64,000 nt of DNA from Sandaracinaceae bacterium. Lineage in GTDB: Bacteria > Myxococcota_A > Polyangia > Polyangiales > Sandaracinaceae. Position 1 is the stretch's first letter, and every line of letters begins with the position of its first letter. The notes under the pieces were generated by a model. That model saw only the letters and a list, made by a program, of their open reading frames with translations, was not told the DNA's origin and made no database searches. Where the stretch lies: contig JAHBWG010000007.1 of the NCBI GenBank assembly GCA_019637095.1, forward strand, positions 1 through 64,000, written 5' to 3'. Of the stretch, positions 51,384 to 60,019 are shown one piece after another. A program made the position numbers and the translations under genes.

Positions 51384-54233
51384 GTGGAGCGCGCGCCGAG
51401 CGTGCTCGCGCCGCGCGAGGCGTTCGGGGCGCTCGCGATCGCGACGGGTGTGGCGGCGCTCCTGGTGTGGGTCGCGGGGCGCGAGCCGAGCCCGCGCGAC
51501 GCCGCCGCCGCCTCGCTCGCGCTGGCGAGCGCGCTCTCGGCGTGGCTCGCGTGGCGCGATCGACCGGGCCCGCGCGGGCGCTTCGTACGTCTGGGTGCGA
51601 TCGGCGCCCTCGCGGCGTCGAGCGCGCCGGTCGCGTGGTTCTTCGGGCCCAACGCGGGGTTCGCGGCGTTCCTCGCGATCGCGCTCGTCACCGCGGGCGT
51701 GCTGTCGGGGGGCTCGCGCGACCCGCTCGTGCGCGCCGCCGCGTGGGTCGGGTACGCGGCGCTCGCGCTCGGCGAGCTCGCGGTGTTCGGCGCCGTCCTC
51801 GCCCGCGCGCTGCCCGACCATTCCCTCACGCCGGTGCTCGTCGGGGACCACCCGGACTGGCACCACGCGATGGCGCACGCCTTCTTGCAGGCGATCCTGC
51901 TCGCGTCGCTCCTCGCCGGGCGGGCGATCGCGCGGCGCTACGCGGCGCTCCTCTTCGCGTTGGAGGGCGCGGCGCGCGCGCGCGCCGAGCGCGACGCGCT
52001 CCTCGCCGAGGCGCGCGCGGAGTACGAGCGCACGCTCGACGCGGCACGACGCGGCGTGCTCTCGGGGCGTGGGCTCGGGGGCTACCGGCTCGGCGAGCTA
52101 CGCGAGCGCGACGACACCTCCGAGGTCTACGAGGCGGAGCGGGCCGACGGCGCGCCGGTGACCGTGCGGATCGACGTCCACGCCGCCGAGACCGTCATCC
52201 GCGAAGAGCCGCGGACGCTCGAGGAGCGCGTGATCGCGCGGGGCGCGCTCCCGCTCGGCGAGCTCGTCGCGCTCGCGCGGGCGCTCGCCGCCACGCTCGA
52301 TCCGCTCCACGCGCGCGGGCTCGCGCACCTCACCGTCAGCCCCGCGTCGATCGAGTGGGACGGGGAGGCGTGGCGCCTGCGCGCGGCCGGCGCCGCGCAG
52401 CCGGACTACGCCGCGCCCGAGCAGCTCCGCGGCGCGGCCGACGCCCGCGCGGACGTGTTCGCGATGGCCGCGACGCTGGCGTTCGCCGGGTTGGGGCGCG
52501 CGCTCGTCGGCGACGCCGAGCGCGGCGAGCCCGGCCGCCTCGACGCGCCGCTCGCGTCGCTCGCCCTCGGGCTCGCGCGTGACCCCGCGGCGCGGCCACC
52601 GAGCGCGGGCGCGCTCGCCGACATGCTCGCGCGCGACGTGGCAGACACGCCGCGCGCGCCCGCGACGACGCGCGCCGCGCAGTCACCCGCCGCGGAGTCG
52701 CCCGCGACGACCCCCGCGAGGGACGCGCTCGACGACGCCTATCGCGCGAAGATGCGCGCGTTCAGCGTCGGCATCAGCGCCGTGTGCGCGGTCGGCGCGA
52801 GCCTGCTCCTCGTCGTCGCTCGCGAGCCGCTCCCGCTGCGCGTCGCGCTCGTCGCGATGGCGGGCATCGTCGCCTCGGCGTGGGCGTACGACCTCCTCAT
52901 CGTTCGGCGCGGAGGCAGCTCGTACTGGCCGTGGGTGCTCGCGGCCGCGCTCTCCGCCGGGCCCGCGTACTCGATCGGCCTGCACTCGGGCATCGCCGCG
53001 GTGGTGGCGCTCTGGCTGTTCGCGGGCGGCGTCTTCATGGACGCGCCGCGGCGGGGGGCGCGCGTCCGCGCGCTCGCCGGCGTGCTCGCGGCGCACACGG
53101 CGATCTTCGTCGCCGTCGCGAGCGGGGTCCTCCCCGACGCGGGCAACGTGCCTCTCTTCGCGCCCGGCGCGCCGCGCGCCGAGGCCGCGCTGCTGCACGC
53201 GCTGCTCATGGCGACGTACGTGCTCGCGTTCGCCGCCGGCCACGCGATCGACCGACGGCACGCGGCGCTCGCCGCGCGCGCCGACGCCGCCGCGCGCGAA
53301 GCGGCGCGGCGGGAGGTCGAGCTCGCAGCGGCGCGCGACGAGCTCGACCTCGCGCGCGCCGCCGCCTCGGGGATCTTCACTGGAGCCGCGCTCGGCGGCT
53401 ACGACGTCGGGCGGCTCCTCGGGCGCGGCGGGATGGGCGAGGTCTACGAGGCCGTCGAGCGCGCGAGCGGGCAGCGCGTCGCGCTCAAGCTCGTGCGCGG
53501 CGACCGCGTCGAGCCGTGGGCGCTCGAGCTCTTCCGCCGCGAGGCGACCGCGATGGCGCGCGTCACGAGCCCCCACGTCGCGCGCGTCCTCGCGGTCGGC
53601 GACGGCGACGGGGGCCCGCCGTACCTCGCGATGGAGCTCGTCGTCGGCCGCTCGCTCGCGGCGCTCCTGCGCGAGCGCGCGACGTTGCCCCTCGAGCGAG
53701 CGCGCAGGATGGTCGCGGAGCTCGCACGCGGGCTCGCCGACGTCCACGCGGCGGGCGTCGTCCACTGCGACCTCAAGCCGGCGAACGTGATCTTCACCGA
53801 CGACGGGCACGTGCGGCTCGTGGACTTCGGCGTCTCCCGTGCGGGGGGTGAGGGCGATGCGCCCGACGTCGTCGCGGGGACGCCCGCGTACATGGCGCCC
53901 GAGCAGTGCCGCCGCGGTGAGATCGGTCCGCGCGCCGACCTCTACGCGCTCTCGCTCGTGATCTATCGCGCCCTCGTCGGGCGCCCGGCGTACGTCGGGA
54001 CGAGCCCACACGTGATCGCCGCGCGCGCGGAGCGCGAGGGCCCGCCGGACCCGCGCCCCGCCGTCTCGGACGACCTCGCCTGTGCCCTGCGCGTCGGGCT
54101 CGCGTTCGACCCCGCGGATCGCTACGCGTCCGCGGACGAGCTGGCCGACGCGTTCGAGGCCGCGTTCGATGGCGCGCTCCCCGCGGCGGTCCGCGAGCGA
54201 GCGCGCGCGCTGGCCTCTCGCAAGTCGGGCTGA
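51384..54233 (+). CDS. Duplicated membrane protein: pseudokinase plus active Ser/Thr kinase
   Basis: A 949-residue protein from GTG 51384. The chain repeats one plan twice: membrane region (about 13-180), coiled helix, kinase-like domain (about 232-415), then a second membrane region (about 460-620), coiled helix, kinase domain (about 670-945). The second kinase is intact: GRGGMGEVYE at 680, Lys702, HCDLKPANVI with Asp796, DFG at 814, GTPAYMAPE. In the first, the glycine loop is LGELRERDDTSEVYEAE, the catalytic loop reads HLTVSPASIEW at 315 with no HRD or Asp, and no DFG is found, while YAAPEQLRGA survives. It is therefore a pseudokinase joined to a kinase, an arrangement reminiscent of JAK2-like regulation. 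The start is coupled to the activator gene upstream. Confidence 0.88.
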   Translation: MERAPSVLAPREAFGALAIATGVAALLVWVAGREPSPRDAAAASLALASALSAWLAWRDRPGPRGRFVRLGAIGALAASSAPVAWFFGPNAGFAAFLAIALVTAGVLSGGSRDPLVRAAAWVGYAALALGELAVFGAVLARALPDHSLTPVLVGDHPDWHHAMAHAFLQAILLASLLAGRAIARRYAALLFALEGAARARAERDALLAEARAEYERTLDAARRGVLSGRGLGGYRLGELRERDDTSEVYEAERADGAPVTVRIDVHAAETVIREEPRTLEERVIARGALPLGELVALARALAATLDPLHARGLAHLTVSPASIEWDGEAWRLRAAGAAQPDYAAPEQLRGAADARADVFAMAATLAFAGLGRALVGDAERGEPGRLDAPLASLALGLARDPAARPPSAGALADMLARDVADTPRAPATTRAAQSPAAESPATTPARDALDDAYRAKMRAFSVGISAVCAVGASLLLVVAREPLPLRVALVAMAGIVASAWAYDLLIVRRGGSSYWPWVLAAALSAGPAYSIGLHSGIAAVVALWLFAGGVFMDAPRRGARVRALAGVLAAHTAIFVAVASGVLPDAGNVPLFAPGAPRAEAALLHALLMATYVLAFAAGHAIDRRHAALAARADAAAREAARREVELAAARDELDLARAAASGIFTGAALGGYDVGRLLGRGGMGEVYEAVERASGQRVALKLVRGDRVEPWALELFRREATAMARVTSPHVARVLAVGDGDGGPPYLAMELVVGRSLAALLRERATLPLERARRMVAELARGLADVHAAGVVHCDLKPANVIFTDDGHVRLVDFGVSRAGGEGDAPDVVAGTPAYMAPEQCRRGEIGPRADLYALSLVIYRALVGRPAYVGTSPHVIAARAEREGPPDPRPAVSDDLACALRVGLAFDPADRYASADELADAFEAAFDGALPAAVRERARALASRKSG

Positions 54234-54473
54234 CGCCTCGCGGGCTCACCTCGCGAGGTCAGCGCACGCAGCGACGGATCAACACGTAACAATCCCATGG
54301 GCGGCAAAGGGCTCCCAGCCAGCCGGCGCCTCGACGATCGGGGAACGGGCTCGTCCATGAATCGAATCCCGCGCACGTGCTTTACGCGGCGACGTCCGCG
54401 GCGGAGGCCGCAGCCCCGCACCGCAGTGACGAGCAAGCCCAGCAAGCTCCCCGTCGACATCTCCTTGCGCTCG
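54234..54473. other. Non-coding stretch after the kinase gene
   Basis: About 240 bp with no supported gene. A palindrome ACCTCGCGAGGT lies about 20 nt after the kinase stop and may be part of its transcript end. The minus-strand open frames here are antisense-like with no family features. Confidence 0.5.
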
Positions 54474-54590
54474 GTCCGTCGTACGGTCGCCCCGGGGTCG
54501 TACCGCAGGTCACGACCCCTTCGCAGTAAGGTGCTGCCGAGGCACACAGAACTCGATGAAGGGGTGGGCCCACCGTCGATCGGGTCGTGG
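54474..54590 (-). pseudogene. Third, decayed copy of the Cys-rich lipoprotein (fragment)
   Basis: About 115 bp aligns to the 5' third of the intact gene at 55531-56358 (minus). HPFIEFCVPRQHL can be read in one frame and YCEGVVTCGTTPGRPYDGP in the next, so a one-base deletion (AAGG where the intact copy has AAAGG) breaks the frame. The rest of the gene is missing. It lies 60 bp from the stop of the first intact copy and reads as a leftover of tandem duplication. Confidence 0.65.
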
Positions 54591-54649
54591 GCCCCTTACG
54601 CCTCGCGAGCCGTCGCGCCGGGAACGCGGGCTGTCCATCGGCGCGCGCG

Positions 54650-55507
54650 TTAGATCCCGCCGACGAAGCACCACGTGTCGGGCGGGTCGAGCGGGGTGCA
54701 GCTTTGTAGCTCGCAGTACATCGTGGAGCAGGCGAAGTCTGTGAAGCACTCCGCCGCGTCGTCTTGTACCTCGCAATACCCTCTATACGGGGTCGGAACC
54801 GTGTCCCACTGACAGAAGAAGCCCGGGCCACAGTCGTGGTTGCAGCTATCTCCTTCGTCGCCCGGGTCCGTGCACCGGCCGGTGAACTCGTCGATCGTCC
54901 CGGTGAGCTCACATCGGAGGCCCGGCCGACACCGCAGACGCCCGAGGCCGTACATTCCCCGGGACTGCGGCGAGCAGTCCGCGCCGGCTTCCAGCGTGCC
55001 CTCGAGGACGCGACCGTAGTCCCACGCGCGATCGATCGCCTCGCAGCCGGGCCGCCGCGCTTCGAGCTCGGCGAGGGTCCGCGCGGCCTCGTCGGGGAGC
55101 CAGACGAGCGTCCCGTCCGTCAGGGCGGGATCCGCGGCCAGTTCCTCGCATCCCGATCGGATCGCCTCCACGTCGCACGGGCCCTCGGACATACGCCCAG
55201 GGATCGTACAGCAGGCCACGCGTCCTTCGCACCGAAGCTGCGCCCGCCTCACGCAGAACTCGATGAACGGGTGGGGTCCGCCACCGTCGATCGGGGGCGC
55301 GTCGATCGGGTTGCCGCCGTCATCGAACCGCGCCGCGTCCTCGACCGCGGCGTCGAGGCCACCGTCGCGGTCGTGGCTCGTCCCGCACGCCGTGATGCAG
55401 GCGAAGATCGTCGCGCCGAGCCCGAGCGGCGCTCGATGGCCGCCCGGTCGGCGGCGTCCAGATCGTTCGCCTGTGTACGGTGAGGCGGCCGAGCGAGCGT
55501 GCCGCAC
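54650..55507 (-). CDS. Cys-rich lipoprotein, tandem copy A
   Basis: A 285-residue protein; the best start is GTG 55507, because a shorter start would cut into the lipoprotein signal (GATIFACITACGTS). The mature protein has about 20 cysteines, in RAQLRCEGRVACCTIPGRM, RCRPGLRCELTG, CTDPGDEGDSCNHDCGPGFF and CSTMYCELQSC, and is about 70-75 percent identical by eye to copy B next door. Such Dickkopf-like spacing occurs in exported myxobacterial proteins. Function unknown. Copy B ends 23 bp upstream, so both may share one transcript. Confidence 0.75.
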   Translation of the reverse strand: MRHARSAASPYTGERSGRRRPGGHRAPLGLGATIFACITACGTSHDRDGGLDAAVEDAARFDDGGNPIDAPPIDGGGPHPFIEFCVRRAQLRCEGRVACCTIPGRMSEGPCDVEAIRSGCEELAADPALTDGTLVWLPDEAARTLAELEARRPGCEAIDRAWDYGRVLEGTLEAGADCSPQSRGMYGLGRLRCRPGLRCELTGTIDEFTGRCTDPGDEGDSCNHDCGPGFFCQWDTVPTPYRGYCEVQDDAAECFTDFACSTMYCELQSCTPLDPPDTWCFVGGI

Positions 55508-55530
55508 GCCCCCGCGACAGCGTCGCAGCG

Positions 55531-56358
55531 TCAGAAGCCGTGGACGATGCACCACGTGTCGGCCGGCTCGATCGGCGTGCAGCTTCGCAGCTCGCAGTAC
55601 ATCGTGGAGCAGCCGAAGTCGCCGAAACACTCCGCCGCCTCGTCTTGGACCTGGCAGAGTCCCCGATAGGGCGTCGAGTCCGTATGCCATTGACAAAAGA
55701 GGCCCGGGCCACAGTCGTGGTTGCAGCTATCCCCTTGGGCACCGGGCTCGGCGCAGGTGCCGGTGAAGTCGTCGCTCGTCCCGGTGAGCTCACACCGGAG
55801 GCCGGGCCGACAGCGGAGGCGCCCCAGACCGCTCATTCGCGGGGACTGCGGCGTGCACTCCGCACCGGCTTCGAGCGTGCCCTCGAGGACGCGACCGTAG
55901 TCCCACGCGCGATCGATCGCCTCGCAGCCAGGCCGCCGCGCCTCGAGCTCGGCGAGGGTTCGGGCGGCCTCGTCGGGGAGCCAGGTGAGGGTCCCGTCGG
56001 TCAGGGCGGGATCCGCGGCCAGCGTCTCGCACCCGGACCGAATCGTCCCCACGTCGCATGGGCCGTCGTACATTCGCCCGGGGATGGTACAGCAGGCCAC
56101 GACCCCTTCGCAGTAAAGGTGCTGCCGAGCCACACAGAACTCGATGAAGGGGTGGGGGGCACCACCGTCGTCAAGCCCCTGAGCGTCAGGCGCGCCTCCG
56201 CCGTCATTGAGCTGCGCCGCGTCCTCGAGCGCGGCGTCGAGGCCGCCGTCGCGGTCGTGGCTCGTCCCGCACGCGCCGAACAGCAGGCTGCCGCCGATGC
56301 CGATGAGGGCGAGCTGAGCGAACTGGGCCCGTTGACACGACGTGGTCACCCCGCACAT
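55531..56358 (-). CDS. Cys-rich lipoprotein, tandem copy B
   Basis: A 275-residue protein from ATG 56358. The signal ends at IGGSLLFGACGTSHD (lipobox FGAC, Cys28 or so), followed by an Asp/Gly-rich linker and the same Cys-rich domain as copy A (HLYCEGVVACCTIPGRMYDG, CRPGLRCELTG, GDSCNHDCGPGLFCQWH). The two copies match best in the central ARTLAELEARRPGCEAIDRA region. Its start region overlaps the divergent protease start by 17 bp, which argues that the protease really starts further in (see there). Confidence 0.75.
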   Translation of the reverse strand: MCGVTTSCQRAQFAQLALIGIGGSLLFGACGTSHDRDGGLDAALEDAAQLNDGGGAPDAQGLDDGGAPHPFIEFCVARQHLYCEGVVACCTIPGRMYDGPCDVGTIRSGCETLAADPALTDGTLTWLPDEAARTLAELEARRPGCEAIDRAWDYGRVLEGTLEAGAECTPQSPRMSGLGRLRCRPGLRCELTGTSDDFTGTCAEPGAQGDSCNHDCGPGLFCQWHTDSTPYRGLCQVQDEAAECFGDFGCSTMYCELRSCTPIEPADTWCIVHGF

Positions 56359-58728
56359 TCTTGCACGATGGTCACGGGGGGGGGCAAAGCGCGGGCGCAG
56401 CAGCGGAGATGCTTGGCGGTGGCTCGGTGTCGCGGCAGCGATCCTGGCGCTCGGCTGCCAGGGCGGAATCGAGAGCCTCGAGGTCGAGGACTTCGACGCA
56501 GACCGGGGACTGCGCTCACTCAAACACGAGCGGGGGCTCGACTTCGGGTGGGTGAACACGCGGATGCCGCACGTGGTGCTCGTGTCGATTCCACTGCGCG
56601 CGCCGACGACGCTCGCGACGGCCAACTCCTGCACTGGAGTGCTCGTCGCGCCCGACCTCGTCCTCACCGCCGGTCACTGTCTCAAGGACACGGCCTACCT
56701 CGCCGACGACTGCACGGTCGTCAGGGAGCCGGGCGGGCGGGGAGGTCACATCCGGCTCGACCAGCAGATCGTTCAGGACTCCGGGGTCGGGTTTCCCCCG
56801 CCAGCGGATCGCGACCGTCCCTCTCGACGAATCGAGATCCGCGAGCTCGTGGCGCACCCGGGAAGGAATCTGTTCCTCAGAGAGCCGGTCCTTGGTGACC
56901 CGGTTCGCGAGGTGTGCACCACGCCCACGCAGAACCGCCACTTCGATGGGGCCTCCGCCTTGCGGAGTCGCTGCCCGAGCGCGGGTTCGCGCGAGTGCGG
57001 GTGACCGACCCGCAGCCCGGTGAGCTGCTCGCGGTGGTGCGTCACTACGGCGAGTCGACCCCCAAGTCCGTCTTGCCACTGATCGTCGTTCCCCATGGCC
57101 CGATTGGGCCTGGGCTCCCGTCGGCCGAGGCGATCATGGCGCGGCCAGCGCCCGTTCCGCCGCACTTGGCGGTTGACGTGGGCGAGCCGGAGCTCGGGGG
57201 GAGCTCCGGCGCCCCGCTCTTCGATGAGGAAGGCTACGTCGTCGGGCTCGTCAGCGCGCCCTCGCCCATTGCAGGTGAGATCGTCCACGCGAGCATCGCC
57301 TCGCTGTTCTCGCTCGACGCGTTCCGGCTCCAAGTGCCTCCGGCGACCGAGCGTTCGTTCTTCGCGCTCGCGCCGCTCGACGACGCGGTGGCGAGACCGC
57401 TCCGGCTGCGCGCGACGGCGCTCGGCACGGGACCGCAGGCGCCGCGAGCTGTCGCGGAGCGCCCCGGCGGCGGCTTCTTGAGCGTCGGGTACGCGACGAA
57501 GGCGGACGGGCAGCACGCGTTCGCGCTCGCCGGTTTCACGGCGGACGGCGGGCTCGACCCGGCGTTCGGCGGGAGCGTCATCGACGTCCTGGGCTCGACG
57601 ACGGAGGAGCTGTTCGACGTCGCGTTCCAAGTGGTCGCGGGGGAGCCGCACGCGGTCGCGGTCGGCAACCTCGCCGACCCGGACTCGGTCGGGGTGCTTC
57701 GCCTCACGCCGTCGGGGACACCGGACCAGACCTTCGGCGGGAGCGGCGACGGCGTGGTCCGCATCACCGGCGGCGACGGCGGGGCGAGCGGCGCGGCGAT
57801 CCTCGTCGACCCGACGGATCAGTCGCTCGTCGTCGTGGGTCACGCGGCCGTTCGAGTGCCCTCCGTGGAGAACCGCCTCCACGGCTCGCCGCTCGTCGCG
57901 CGCCTCGCGCCCGACGGGACGCTGGCGCCGCGGTGCGCGGGGAGCGGGACGTTCGTGTGGCGGCCTGATTCGGGCAACTTCTTGACCGCACAAACGTTCG
58001 AGGAGCTCGTCGAGGGCTCGATCGCGCCGACGTACGACATGGTGGTGACCGACGCGGCGCTCGACTCGGTCGGACGGATCGTCCTCGGGGGCTACGTCCA
58101 CTTCCTCGAGCTCCACGGGCGCTCGCCGTGGGTCGGGCGATTGCTCCCCGACTGCACGCCCGATCGGACGTTCGGTGAGGGCGGGTCCGGCGTCCACGTG
58201 TTCTCGCTGCAAGGGTTCGCGGTCGACGCCGACAACGCTTGGGTGTCCGCGGTTGCGGTCGAGCCCGACACGGACCGGGTCTTCGCGGCCGGTACGGTGA
58301 CGCGGTTCGAGCGGAGCCGCGGGTCCTTCGCAGGTCGGATGTTCGTGGCGGCCTTCCTCACCGACGGGCGGCTGGACGACGCGGGCTTCGGCGTCGGCAC
58401 GATGCGAGGCGGAGCGCTCGTGCCTCGCGACGCCGAGATCTGGCACGAGGAGGCGCACGGGATTGTGGTCGGAACGCGCTCGGGCGATCCGGGCGACGAA
58501 CTTCGCGTCGTGGTGGTGGGCTCGGCCTACGCACACACGCGCTCGACGACGCGCCGCGCGCGCGTGGCGACGCTCTTCACCGATGGAGCGCTGGAGTCGT
58601 TGGCGCTGCCGCCCAACCCCTTGGGCGTCGTGGAGGCTCGGGCGGTGGACGGCGTGCTCGATGCGAGCGGCGGTCTGTGGCTCGCGGTCGCCCAGCGCAG
58701 CCAGCGCGTGTTCGATCCGAGACCGTAG
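56342..58728 (+). pseudogene. Trypsin-like serine protease with delta-60 repeats, frameshifted
   Basis: Frame 1 (GTG 56342 to 57004) carries a lipoprotein signal (LGVAAAILALGCQGG) and the protease His in VLTAGHCL. Frame 2 (56899-58728) carries the Ser in LGGSSGAPLF and at least five delta-60 beta-propeller repeats (DGGLDPAFGGSVIDV, SGTPDQTFGGSGDGVVRI, DCTPDRTFGEGGSGV). Between them, GAT (56945) then GGGGC then CTC CGC CTT GCG GAG TCG CTG would read D-x-A-L-R-L-A-E-S-L, the conserved catalytic Asp strand, if one base were restored near 56948-56953. A second problem sits at the 5' end: ATG 56368 is followed by nine G (56376-56384), and one G fewer would join this ATG to frame 1. So the gene is either an assembly artefact, a switched-off phase variant, or a pseudogene. 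Confidence 0.75.
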
Positions 58729-58759
58729 GCGCGGTTCGGCCGCGCGAGTCTCCAGCCGA

Positions 58760-58781
58760 AGTGTCGACCGCGGTCGGCACT
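58760..58781. promoter_or_regulatory. Imperfect 22-bp palindrome, site A (possible activator site)
   Basis: Half-sites AGTGTCGACCG and CGGTCGGCACT differ by one base pair from a perfect palindrome. It lies 29 bp upstream of the -24/-12 promoter at 58810. Related sites occur at 60970 and 62064, near other exported-protein genes, so a shared regulator is likely. Confidence 0.5.
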
Positions 58782-58809
58782 CCGGCGCGGCTCTCGGCGC
58801 GCGCGCGCA

Positions 58810-58825
58810 CGGCACGCGAGTTGCG
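58810..58825 (+). promoter_or_regulatory. Sigma-54 (-24/-12) promoter for the esterase-protease-vWA operon
   Basis: CGGCACGCGAGTTGC is one base from TGGCACG-N4-TTGC, with GG at 58811-58812 and GC at 58823-58824. The predicted start is about 58836, 2 nt before ATG 58838. Site A lies just upstream. Confidence 0.6.
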
Positions 58826-58837
58826 GCAGCAGGCGCG

Positions 58838-60019
58838 ATGCTTCGCGTCCTCTACGCCGCCTTGCTCGCCGGTTGTACGACCTCGATGGTCGCCCCCGAC
58901 GCGGGCCCGTCCTCGGGCTCCGACGCCGCCGCGCTCGCGCAGGACGCGGCGAGCCGCCCGACCGACGCGGGCGGGCCCGCACCCACCGACGCCGCGGCGC
59001 CGTCGCCCGATGCCGGCGCGATCGACGCCGGCGCGCCGCCTCCGCCTCGCGATCTCCGTTGTGGGGATCCCGCGCCCGACGACGCCGAGCTCCCGCCGCC
59101 GCTCCCGCGCTACTCGGGCGGCGCCTGCCCGACGCTCGCGCCCGGCGACAACGAGCTGCGCTCGCGCGGTGGCCTCCGCCGCTTCACGCTCGTCGTCCCG
59201 AGCGATCTCGCCCCCGGCGAGCGCGCCCCGCTCGTGGTCATGTGGCACCACCTCGGCGGCAGCGCGAGCTCGCTCTACTCGCATGGGCAGGCGCAGGAGT
59301 CGGCGGACACGCTGCGCTTCATCGCCGCCATCCCGGAGAAGAAGGGCGACCTCGAGATCAACCTCGGCTTCGCGCGCTTCGACCCCGCGTGGCCCTACCT
59401 CGACACCGCCTCCGACGCGCGCGTCGAAGAGGAGGCGGTCTTCTTCGACGACATGATCGCGTGCATCGCGGAGCAGTACGCGATCGACGAGAGCTGCATC
59501 TCGACGGCAGGCGTGAGCGCAGGCGCGCTCTGGTCTGCGCAGCTCATGCAGCAGCGGGCGGAGCGGCTCGCGAGCGTGATCCTGCTGAGCGGTGGGATCG
59601 GGCCCGCGACGACCAACGGCTTCGTCGACGTGCGCCGCTGGCGCGGGACCTCGCACGCGATGCCGGTGCTGCTCGGCTGGGGCGGCCCGCGCGACCAGTG
59701 CGGGCTCGACTTCCAGCGGGCGTCGCGGAACCTCGGCGCCGCTCTCACGAGCGCCGGGCACTTCGTCCAAGAGTGCGTGCACAACTGCGGGCACGCCGCG
59801 CCGCCGGTCGACCCCGACGTCGGGCTGCCGCTGCTCTGGCGCTTCGCGCTCGACCACCCGTACTGGCTCCGCGACGGCGAGTCGCCCTACCTCGCGGCCG
59901 GCGTGCCCGAGCGCACGCCGAGCTGGTGCGCGATCGGCGCAGGCACCGCGTCGCCGCGCACCGAGGCCTGCGAGGGCGACGGCTTCGACGGACGGTCGTG
60001 CACGATCGGCGCGCTGTGA
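58838..60019 (+). CDS. Secreted alpha/beta-hydrolase lipoprotein (PHB depolymerase/feruloyl esterase-like)
   Basis: A 393-residue protein with a lipobox (YAALLAGCTT, Cys13) and an Asp/Ala/Pro-rich linker (about 15-75). The hydrolase domain has APLVVMWHHLGGSASSLY (oxyanion-hole region), the nucleophile motif GVSAGALWS (G-x-S-x-G with Ser as nucleophile), and the His candidate in CVHNCGHAAP. The layout matches secreted polyhydroxybutyrate-depolymerase-like esterases of the LpqC/Feruloyl group, with disulfides (CIAEQYAIDESC). It is the first gene of an operon with GTGA overlaps to two more genes. The substrate is unknown. Confidence 0.85.
   Translation: MLRVLYAALLAGCTTSMVAPDAGPSSGSDAAALAQDAASRPTDAGGPAPTDAAAPSPDAGAIDAGAPPPPRDLRCGDPAPDDAELPPPLPRYSGGACPTLAPGDNELRSRGGLRRFTLVVPSDLAPGERAPLVVMWHHLGGSASSLYSHGQAQESADTLRFIAAIPEKKGDLEINLGFARFDPAWPYLDTASDARVEEEAVFFDDMIACIAEQYAIDESCISTAGVSAGALWSAQLMQQRAERLASVILLSGGIGPATTNGFVDVRRWRGTSHAMPVLLGWGGPRDQCGLDFQRASRNLGAALTSAGHFVQECVHNCGHAAPPVDPDVGLPLLWRFALDHPYWLRDGESPYLAAGVPERTPSWCAIGAGTASPRTEACEGDGFDGRSCTIGAL

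Noticed and set aside
54122-54547. Minus-strand open frame with AAGGAG before MSTGSLLGLL
   Set aside because: Low-complexity Arg-rich continuation, and it overlaps the decayed lipoprotein copy; no support for a gene.
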